From CAYWBI01 sp964456445 (GTDB lineage: Bacteria; Calditrichota; Calditrichia; Calditrichales; J004), in contig CAYWBI010000147.1 in assembly GCA_964456445.1 (NCBI GenBank), forward strand, positions 1 to 9,808: a stretch of 9,808 bases of DNA, in the 5' to 3' direction. A model generated the notes under the pieces. It worked only from the letters and a program-made list of their open reading frames with translations, searched no databases and was not told the origin of the DNA. The stretch's first letter is position 1, and the number at the start of each line of letters is the position of its first letter. A program made the position numbers and the translations under genes. Of this stretch, positions 1-5,341 are shown piece after piece.

Positions 1-335
1 AAGAAGCGTTTGATTTGATGGGAAGAAGCCAGACGGTCTGGTTCTGTTTCCAAAAGAGCGGCGTGGACGTCATCTGTTTTTAACTGGTCAAAAAAGCTGA
101 TGGATGTATGAGAACCGTCCATAATGAAAGACATAAACTGGATTAAAAACTCACGTGTGGTTATGCCTTTCTTAGGGCCTTTCATTTTACCGAGATGATA
201 CTCAATCAACCCGAAGACTTTTGTGTTTTCCAGATAACGTAAAAACAGGGTCAGGCCGCCGCGGGCGGAAATAGCATCGTTGGTAATTTCAATTTTTGAA
301 ATTTTCGGTTGCACAGTGGTAGAATTTATGCTCAT
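1..335 (-). CDS. IS1380-family transposase, N-terminal part (cut by window edge)
   Basis: Reading minus from ATG at 335 gives 111 uninterrupted codons to the window edge, beginning MSINSTTVQPKISKIEITND. The pattern matches the N-terminus of IS1380-group DDE transposases (DDE_Tnp_1 group): a conserved region with L-x-x-Y/F-L-x-x-T and G-L-I-E near residues 31-45, a G-P-K-K-G segment, a helical F-x-x-F-M-S-F-I-x-D-G block, then D-Q-L-K-T-D and a R-L-A-S-S-H-Q-I-K-R-F segment equivalent to the family's 'D...LPS..T..RF' stretch. The catalytic DDE residues lie beyond the edge, so activity cannot be judged. The likely ribosome site is AAAAGG (352 to 347), 11 nt before the ATG, and it lies inside a stem. 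IS4-like families share this fold, but the N-terminal spacing favours IS1380. Confidence 0.72.
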   Translation of the reverse strand, partial: MSINSTTVQPKISKIEITNDAISARGGLTLFLRYLENTKVFGLIEYHLGKMKGPKKGITTREFLIQFMSFIMDGSHTSISFFDQLKTDDVHAALLETEPDRLASSHQIKRF

Positions 336-344
336 ATTGCTTTT

Positions 345-425
345 AACCTTTTGGGTTGCGGGTTTGTTTGATTATGTATTGCTCGTATATAATATAAAAA
401 CAATATCTTAAATACCCAAAAGGTT
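345..425 (-). promoter_or_regulatory. 12-bp inverted repeat covering the transposase ribosome site
   Basis: AACCTTTTGGGT at 345-356 and its exact reverse complement ACCCAAAAGGTT at 414-425 form a perfect 12-bp inverted repeat with a 57-nt AT-rich spacer. On the minus strand the proximal arm contains AAAAGG, the only Shine-Dalgarno-like sequence before the ATG at 335. The spacer holds a CATAAT (376 to 371) that resembles a -10 hexamer. A transcript entering from outside would contain both arms and could hide the ribosome site. One starting inside the spacer would contain only the proximal arm. This matches the known way IS10 and IS50 block read-through expression, but here it is an inference from the arrangement. 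Confidence 0.45.
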
Positions 426-495
426 TTTATTAAATCAGAGAATCGCTCAGATTAGGTTACAACCCTTTTTACCTTAAATTATAGCTGAATAGTAA

Positions 496-672
496 CTTTT
501 ATTTACCAGTATCGCCAAAAACAACGGCAAGAAGGAAGCCACGCTGCCGGTCCCGGCCACATATATCATCGATCAAAACGGAAAAATCACTTGGCGCCAG
601 TTTGACGTCAATTATAAAAACCGGGCATCCGTGTATGACATCCTTAAAAACCTGCCGGATAAGATCGATTGA
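496..672 (+). pseudogene. peroxiredoxin-like (AhpC/TSA) protein, 3' fragment cut by IS
   Basis: The plus frame ending at TGA 670-672 encodes about 58 residues containing TLPVPATYIIDQNGKITW, then F-D-V-N-Y-K-N-R-A-S and a final D-I-L-K-N-L. This is the C-terminal part of the peroxiredoxin-like AhpC/TSA family, which carries 'LPVPATYVID.DG.I...FVD.DY..RAEP..IL..L'. No start codon exists in frame, and TAG/TAA at 490 and 493 close the frame upstream, so this is not an intact gene. The thioredoxin-fold N-terminal half with the peroxidatic cysteine is missing and should lie on the far side of the IS. It is 68 bp upstream of, and co-oriented with, the AhpD-like gene at 741, so the two may have formed an operon for peroxide defence. 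The exact 5' limit is uncertain by about 12 bp. Confidence 0.75.
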
Positions 673-740
673 TATTAACTTAGAAAACGTCCGGTTTTTT
701 TACGGATCAAAATCCAGTCACATATCAAACAGGAAATGCC

Positions 741-1301
741 ATGCCCCGCATACAGGTAATTCAACCGCATCAAGCGGAAGGCGCTTTAAAAGAAATCTAT
801 GATGGTCTAAGCAAATCCCGCGGCAAAGTTGCAGAAGTACATAAAATCCAAAGTCTTAATCCCGAATCGATTATCCGGCACATGGATTTGTATATGACCT
901 TAATGTTTGGGAAATCGCCGCTAAAACGTTACCAGCGGGAGATGATTGCAGTTGTTGTTTCACGGGCAAATGCGTGTGTCTATTGCCAGCGGCATCATGC
1001 CGAGGCCATCAATTTTTACTGGAAGGATGAAGCGCGTACGGAGCGCCTTAAACAGGATTTTCGGTCCGTGGATTTAGGTGCGATGGATTGGGCTTTGTGC
1101 GATTATGCCGAGCTTGTCACTCTTTCTCCGGCATCAGATGATATTTCCAAAAAAATTGACGCCATGCGTGCGGTAGGTCTGGAAGACCGTGCGGTCTTGG
1201 ATGCAACCTTGATAGTGGCTTATTTTAATTTTGTCAACCGTATTGTTTTGGCGCTTGACGTTCCACTGGAGAACGATCCCGGCGGATATAAATATGATTA
1301 A
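741..1301 (+). CDS. AhpD-like peroxidase-related protein (carboxymuconolactone decarboxylase family)
   Basis: This 186-residue cytosolic protein has no signal peptide. It carries the AhpD core: E67, then C79-V-Y-C82 and H86, within REMIAVVVSRANACVYCQRH. The spacing Glu-12-Cys-3-Cys-4-His is exactly that of AhpD, where the cysteines form the redox pair and Glu/His support proton relay. The C-terminal segment VAYFNFVNRIVLALDVPLE (about 159-177) is characteristic of the 'uncharacterized peroxidase-related enzyme' subgroup (TIGR01926), whose length of about 180 residues also fits. The likely role is alkylhydroperoxidase-type peroxide reduction or reduction of a partner peroxiredoxin; the substrate is unknown. 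AGGAAA (731-736) lies 4 nt before the ATG. A peroxiredoxin-like remnant lies upstream. Its stop overlaps that of the convergent GWxTD gene. Subfamily confidence is high; the precise reaction is not certain. Confidence 0.88.
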   Translation: MPRIQVIQPHQAEGALKEIYDGLSKSRGKVAEVHKIQSLNPESIIRHMDLYMTLMFGKSPLKRYQREMIAVVVSRANACVYCQRHHAEAINFYWKDEARTERLKQDFRSVDLGAMDWALCDYAELVTLSPASDDISKKIDAMRAVGLEDRAVLDATLIVAYFNFVNRIVLALDVPLENDPGGYKYD

Positions 1302-2563
1302 TTGGCTACGAAATCCGCATATACCGCCTGTTTATCAAGTAAACTATAATCCGTATAATAATTTGTGCTGATAAAAGTAAAGGAAAGATGCAGTTTTTTA
1401 TATAGCCATAGTTGTCTGCTTGTATCCAGATTATTAAACCTGCGTTGTTTGTAAACCACGTCCGGGGGGCCAAACAGGACATAGATCATGCCAAAATCCG
1501 TTCGCCAGCCCGGATGGCCGTTTTTTGAAAACATCCGGTTCACCTTTTGTAAACGGGCATAATACTGCAACATAACAGGATTTATCACACGCTGGCGCAA
1601 CGGGTCACGTTCGATCCAAAAACGGTTCAGGGCCGCTTGCTGGCCTTTGGGATTAACCGCCCGTAAGCGTTTCATCTCCTTCTTTGGCGTCAGGTACCTC
1701 AGCTCATCCAATGCCGTATCATAGTCCTTAAAGCGCATATCAATTGGCGATTGTTGTACCACAAACCATGTTTCGTTTTGCGCATGGTAACCATTTGCCG
1801 TCTGTTCAATCCCGAGCATATATTTTCCACTGGGTAAAGAAGCTGTAGATAGTTTAAATTCAAAAGCAGGGTTTAACTCATTTGTCGGTATGTTTTCATC
1901 CTGACCATGGATCGTCTTTCCATTTTCATCCTTTATATGATAGCTGATATGCAGGGCTTCAACATTATCCGGTAGATAGCTTTCATAATATACCGCTATA
2001 ACCGGCTGGTGAAAGGAATAAAAATGCTCCAAATTGGGATGTGCGCTAAAATCATCCAATGTCATTCGTAATGAAAGTTTTATGGCGCTTATATGAAAGT
2101 TATTATCAAAATAATCGGGAATGTCAATACGTCCTTCCTGCTTTATTCTGCTGCCATCGGTATCGTCCGTGACCACAATTAACGAACGATAGGAGCCATG
2201 CCTAATATTCATGTTAAATTTCAGGTTTTGGACTATTTCCCTGGAAATTGTTTTGTCATAGGAGCGATAGGTCAAGTCCTGGTTTATATCCTGCTGGCGG
2301 AGTAGAGTGTTATTTTTATCGAATATATATAAAGTGGCGGTGAAGTGTGTGGTAAACAGTTTGGCATCCCGAAAGAAATGCAATTTATCATTGCTTACCT
2401 GCAGATAATATTCCAGCCGGGCATAACCCTTTACAGGAGATTTATAAGTGAAACATTCCGATTGCAGGGAGGTTAAATCCTGGGCAAACCCGAAGGTCAG
2501 CAGAAAAAGGGCCATCAAAATTACTGCACGATATGTTTTATACTTCCCATCATTCTTATCCAT
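1298..2563 (-). CDS. secreted GWxTD-domain protein
   Basis: This protein has 421 residues. A basic N-terminus (K4, K7, K9, R12), a hydrophobic stretch (about 13-26) and a likely cleavage after FGFA27 predict export. No lipobox is visible. Residues about 30-270 are beta-rich with no family I recognise. The C-terminal domain (about 300-421) has the GWxTD signature: F-W-I-E-R-D-P, Q-Y-Y-A-R-L-Q-K-V-N-R-M-F, then G352-W-R-T-D356 and Y-V-L-F-G-P-P-D (361-368), followed by a short W-x-Y strand pattern to the C-terminus, which is normal for the family. Family function is unknown; it occurs in secreted or periplasmic proteins of FCB-group and related bacteria. GGAG (2573 to 2570) is 6 nt before this ATG, supporting it over internal M17. 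It is last in the minus-strand series, 290 bp after the TPR gene, and may have its own promoter. Confidence 0.85.
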   Translation of the reverse strand: MDKNDGKYKTYRAVILMALFLLTFGFAQDLTSLQSECFTYKSPVKGYARLEYYLQVSNDKLHFFRDAKLFTTHFTATLYIFDKNNTLLRQQDINQDLTYRSYDKTISREIVQNLKFNMNIRHGSYRSLIVVTDDTDGSRIKQEGRIDIPDYFDNNFHISAIKLSLRMTLDDFSAHPNLEHFYSFHQPVIAVYYESYLPDNVEALHISYHIKDENGKTIHGQDENIPTNELNPAFEFKLSTASLPSGKYMLGIEQTANGYHAQNETWFVVQQSPIDMRFKDYDTALDELRYLTPKKEMKRLRAVNPKGQQAALNRFWIERDPLRQRVINPVMLQYYARLQKVNRMFSKNGHPGWRTDFGMIYVLFGPPDVVYKQRRFNNLDTSRQLWLYKKLHLSFTFISTNYYTDYSLLDKQAVYADFVAN

Positions 2564-2853
2564 GATTGTCTCCGCTTTTACTTTTCCTTATTGCGCATCC
2601 GTGTTCCCTATCTTAATAGTCGTGGAGCAAAGCCGAAAATTAATACGGAAACCTTAACAAATGTATCATCTTTTAACATTTATATAGAAGAGGATGGTAT
2701 AAAACGGCCTGATAGCGGGGAATTTCAGGAGATAAGGAGGGTCCGCAATATTATGATGAAAAATCAATAATGGTAAGTTTTTTACCAATTACAAAAATAG
2801 ACTAAAAGTAAAATCTGATTATCAGCGTTCATTCTATAAACACTTGTTATCGT
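2564..2853. other. intergenic gap upstream of the GWxTD gene
   Basis: This 290-bp gap is the longest in the window and separates two minus-strand genes. A small hairpin TGGTAA/TTACCA (2771-2776 and 2782-2787, loop of 5) lacks the GC-rich stem and clean U-run of an intrinsic terminator. On the plus strand an AAGGAGG (2734-2740) is followed 12 nt later by ATG ATG and a stop after five codons, which I do not consider a gene. No convincing -35/-10 pair for the GWxTD gene was identified, though the length suggests a promoter or leader lies here. Confidence 0.4.
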
Positions 2854-4299
2854 TTAATTCATCTTATAAAGAGCTTTTAAGTCCCGCACTTGATATTTGA
2901 GTTTCTCAAAACCCCCGCGGTTGATGACCTGTTCGATGTGTTGAATATGTTCTTTATCCGTACGTTTAAATTGATACAACCAAATCAGGCTTTTAGTGCA
3001 GGCCCCTAAAAAAGCAGCCGGGAACTCCTTTTGGGCACGGTGTAAATTATGCTCCGCTAAATCCCAGATTTTATTATTGAGATAATATTGACCAAGGGTA
3101 TAATTATATAACCCGTGGTAAAAAGGATCGTCCGTAGGAAATTTTGAAAAATGGGACGCCTCGCCCAGACTGTCCCGGCGTGGGTTCATTTTTATAAAGG
3201 CAATGGTTTTAAAAAATGGGATCAGTTTCGACCCAGCCTTTTTAAATCTTCGTAAATCATCTTTCATATAGGGCTGAAAAGTTTTCTTTTTTTCTTTGGA
3301 GACCATTGGCGCCTTATCAACTATTGACATAACACTATCAATATACCAGGCCCATTGAAGTTGCCCAGGCCAATAGGTATCGGATTGTTTGTAAACCGAT
3401 CGCAGAAACTGCCGCGCGCTGTCATAAGCACATTTCTCATAATAATACCGGCTGCGGGTCAGTGGATTTATCCCGGCAAAGGATTTATGTAATGCATCAC
3501 GGGCCCAATCCCCCCGGCCAATATCCAGCATTTCATTAATATACCATTCACGTATGATCCAGTTGTCCGGATAATGATCGATCATCCAGCGGAAATAAGG
3601 CATGCCCGCCCGTTCATTATTTTCATAGGTGACATAGGCATCCAAAAGCGTAATGGCGCTTTCCGGCCGTACATAGGTCCCCTTTTGAAAAGACTCAATC
3701 AGGTTTTTCAATCCATATTCACGGTCACCGGAAAAACCAAGGATACCGGCGACGAAGCCAATCAAACCGCTAAGCCGATCGGTATAATAATAAAAGATGC
3801 CCACACCGAGACGCGGGTTATAGTCCGTGCTGTCATTTTTAATTAAATCGTTTAATAAACGCCGGCCTTTTAAAGCATCTTTAAAGGTGGCCAGCCAGGA
3901 TGATTCTTCGCCATAGGCCCTGCCACGATAGCCATACAATCCCGCCATATACATTTTTTCCGCATTGGAAAATTTACGGTCCGCAAATTTATTTATTGCG
4001 GGTGTGGCCACATCAATAATAACCCGCATCAGCGAATCGTGTCGCGCCCGGCGTCCTTTATAGGGGCCGGTATGGGCAATGTACGGACGTTTGCTAAATT
4101 GTATGGCCGCTTCGTAAAAAAAATACTTCGGGCTGTCCGGATGTAAAGCTTGCTGTTCCCTAACAAGATGCAAAGCTTTATTAAAATGCAGGTTGAAGGT
4201 TAAGTCCAGAATTAGGCTGTCCACGGGCAGGGTATCCTGCCCGGCAAAAACAGGGTTCAAAATGAGTAAAAGCAACAACAGCGAAATGTGTCGAATCAT
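2854..4299 (-). CDS. secreted TPR-type repeat protein with Iml2/TTC39-like motif
   Basis: This protein has 481 residues. Residues 1-19 form a typical signal peptide (basic start, run of leucines, VFA19 then GQ), so it is probably periplasmic or outer-membrane associated. The rest is helical with TPR-like helix pairs, clearest at about 30-65 (N-L-H-F-N-K-A-L-x-L-V) and 393-428 (Y-x-L-G-Q-Y-Y-L-N-x-K-x-W-D-L-A-E). A distinct motif, Y-Y-Y-T-D-R-L-S-G-L then LGFSGDREYGL (187-197), resembles the 'L-x-F-x-GFSGDRE-x-GL' region of eukaryotic Iml2/TTC39 proteins (PF10300). I take this as family resemblance, not shared function. TPR scaffolds usually bind proteins; no enzyme motif is visible. AAGGAG (4314 to 4309) lies 9 nt before the ATG. 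It follows the DUF4249 gene by 77 bp on the same strand and may be co-transcribed with the receptor pair. Confidence 0.8.
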   Translation of the reverse strand: MIRHISLLLLLLILNPVFAGQDTLPVDSLILDLTFNLHFNKALHLVREQQALHPDSPKYFFYEAAIQFSKRPYIAHTGPYKGRRARHDSLMRVIIDVATPAINKFADRKFSNAEKMYMAGLYGYRGRAYGEESSWLATFKDALKGRRLLNDLIKNDSTDYNPRLGVGIFYYYTDRLSGLIGFVAGILGFSGDREYGLKNLIESFQKGTYVRPESAITLLDAYVTYENNERAGMPYFRWMIDHYPDNWIIREWYINEMLDIGRGDWARDALHKSFAGINPLTRSRYYYEKCAYDSARQFLRSVYKQSDTYWPGQLQWAWYIDSVMSIVDKAPMVSKEKKKTFQPYMKDDLRRFKKAGSKLIPFFKTIAFIKMNPRRDSLGEASHFSKFPTDDPFYHGLYNYTLGQYYLNNKIWDLAEHNLHRAQKEFPAAFLGACTKSLIWLYQFKRTDKEHIQHIEQVINRGGFEKLKYQVRDLKALYKMN

Positions 4300-4325
4300 A
4301 AAACAGGGCTCCTTATATCATCTCA

Positions 4326-4352
4326 ATTAAAATAATGATTTTTTATTTTAAT
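4326..4352. repeat. perfect 10-bp A/T-only inverted repeat
   Basis: ATTAAAATAA (4326-4335) and TTATTTTAAT (4343-4352) are exact reverse complements around a 7-nt spacer. It sits between the DUF4249 stop and the TPR gene's ribosome site. With no G or C in the stem it is too weak to be a confident intrinsic terminator. It could instead be a promoter-proximal AT element, a protein-binding palindrome or a site that sets 3' ends. Confidence 0.4.
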
Positions 4353-4376
4353 CCAAAATGATATCCGGGCCATCAA

Positions 4377-5321
4377 TCAGGAATTGGGAAGAACTGTAAT
4401 ATATGCTGTATCCGGGATTACGGCGCCAAATACGCCTATGCCATCGCCCTCAATATTAAACTTTGCTTCATGAAAGTTGCCATCAACTTCCTGTACACGT
4501 GAAAACGTTTGCAGAAATTCCCGATAATTGCGGTCTGCGGCATAAATGATCACCTGATAGGTTGAATAAAAATGCAAATCAAACCAGAGGGCACGCACCG
4601 TGCTTTGCCCCGGGGTGTCCGGTGTGTTTTGTATCCAGCGGGTGTGATAGGAAAGACGGTCGCGCTCCTGCTCAAAATCTTCCCGTGTTTTGATATTGTT
4701 TATGCCTCCATCGATATAATGCTCGTAATCGTTCGTCAGGGCCTGTATGGAATAGGCATAAAAATCTATTCCCGGCGAGCGCTGTATTGTAAATTCAAAA
4801 ATGATTTGTTTCCCCTGTCCGTCCCTCTGCCGATAATTGAGACTATCAAAATTTTGGGAAACAATATGAAAACCCGTTTGCGGAACGGTTGTCGTTGATT
4901 TCGCCCAAATTTTCTGACCGTCAATTTCAGTCTGGATTTCCAGTGAATAGGTGTTGCCCGGTTCAATTTGCAAATCACTGTCGCGATAAAAATAAAAAAT
5001 ATTCTCCAGTTTTGTGAAATCGGTTGGTTGGTTTATTTGGAGTTTATAAACATTGCCATTTTGCTTGTTTGTCAGGTTTACCTCGGTTTTTGATGGATCC
5101 GGAATAATGGAAAAACCGGTTAAATCCTGATTAATTTTGAAATTTCGCCGGATAAAAATATTGGACACCGGTTTGTTGGGCGTCAGGAAACCCTGAACCA
5201 TAACCTTTGGCCGATAGCTCACGTTTTCAACCTGAACGGTGCCCTGTCCACAGGCATTTAGAAACAATGTAAAAACGATAAATAAAAATATTCCGTTTAA
5301 TTTTTGATAATAGTTTTTCAT
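4377..5321 (-). CDS. DUF4249-like outer-envelope lipoprotein
   Basis: This 314-residue protein starts with a lipoprotein signal: K3, a hydrophobic core (about 10-21) and lipobox L-N-A-C with C24 as the acylated cysteine. After it comes the DUF4249 (PF14054) pattern: Y-R-P-K-V-M-V-Q-G-F-L-T-P near 37-49, a first beta domain with N-G-N-V-Y-K-L, then PGNTYSLEI (about 122-130) and a T-T-V-P strand, followed by a larger beta domain to the C-terminus. DUF4249 proteins are encoded beside carboxypeptidase-like TonB receptors in Bacteroidota and are thought to be surface partners of the receptor, much as SusD is of SusC; the ligand is unknown. Here it starts 20 bp after the receptor's stop, with GGAG (5330 to 5327) 5 nt before the ATG, so the two form an operon. 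Orientation in the outer membrane cannot be read from sequence. Confidence 0.8.
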   Translation of the reverse strand: MKNYYQKLNGIFLFIVFTLFLNACGQGTVQVENVSYRPKVMVQGFLTPNKPVSNIFIRRNFKINQDLTGFSIIPDPSKTEVNLTNKQNGNVYKLQINQPTDFTKLENIFYFYRDSDLQIEPGNTYSLEIQTEIDGQKIWAKSTTTVPQTGFHIVSQNFDSLNYRQRDGQGKQIIFEFTIQRSPGIDFYAYSIQALTNDYEHYIDGGINNIKTREDFEQERDRLSYHTRWIQNTPDTPGQSTVRALWFDLHFYSTYQVIIYAADRNYREFLQTFSRVQEVDGNFHEAKFNIEGDGIGVFGAVIPDTAYITVLPNS

Positions 5322-5341
5322 TAAAGCTCCGTTTTGACAAT

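Larger units (their letters stand above)
1..500 (-). mobile_element. IS1380-like insertion sequence, 5' end only (right boundary approximate)
   Basis: The element holds the N-terminal part of an IS1380-type transposase (minus strand, from 335) plus about 160 bp of AT-rich non-coding end. The right boundary is placed between about 494 and 508. In-frame stops at 490 and 493 interrupt the neighbouring plus-strand peroxiredoxin frame, and clear peroxiredoxin homology begins a few codons later. The left part, with the rest of the transposase and the other terminal inverted repeat, lies outside the window. I cannot define the terminal repeat or target duplication from one end. The non-coding end carries a 12-bp inverted repeat described separately. 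The family call rests on the transposase. Confidence 0.7.

Noticed and set aside
673..740. TCCG/CGGA hairpin with a T-run after the peroxiredoxin remnant as a terminator
   Set aside because: The T-run lies in the loop, not after the stem, and the stem is only 4-5 bp.
602..802. 66-codon plus-strand open frame
   Set aside because: It overlaps the peroxiredoxin remnant and the start of the AhpD-like gene in a different frame, has no good ribosome site, and its composition is not protein-like.
2561..2770. Plus-strand frame open across the intergenic gap, ending in MMKNQ and stop
   Set aside because: No ATG before the last five codons, no recognised motif, and the strong AAGGAGG is 12 nt from the ATG. 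Could be a gene relic, but nothing supports it.
2771..2787. TGGTAA/TTACCA hairpin as terminator of the TPR gene
   Set aside because: Six-bp AT-rich stem and no continuous U-run after it on either strand.
4572..4898. 108-codon plus-strand open frame within the DUF4249 gene
   Set aside because: Antisense shadow of a well-supported gene; no ribosome site or motif.
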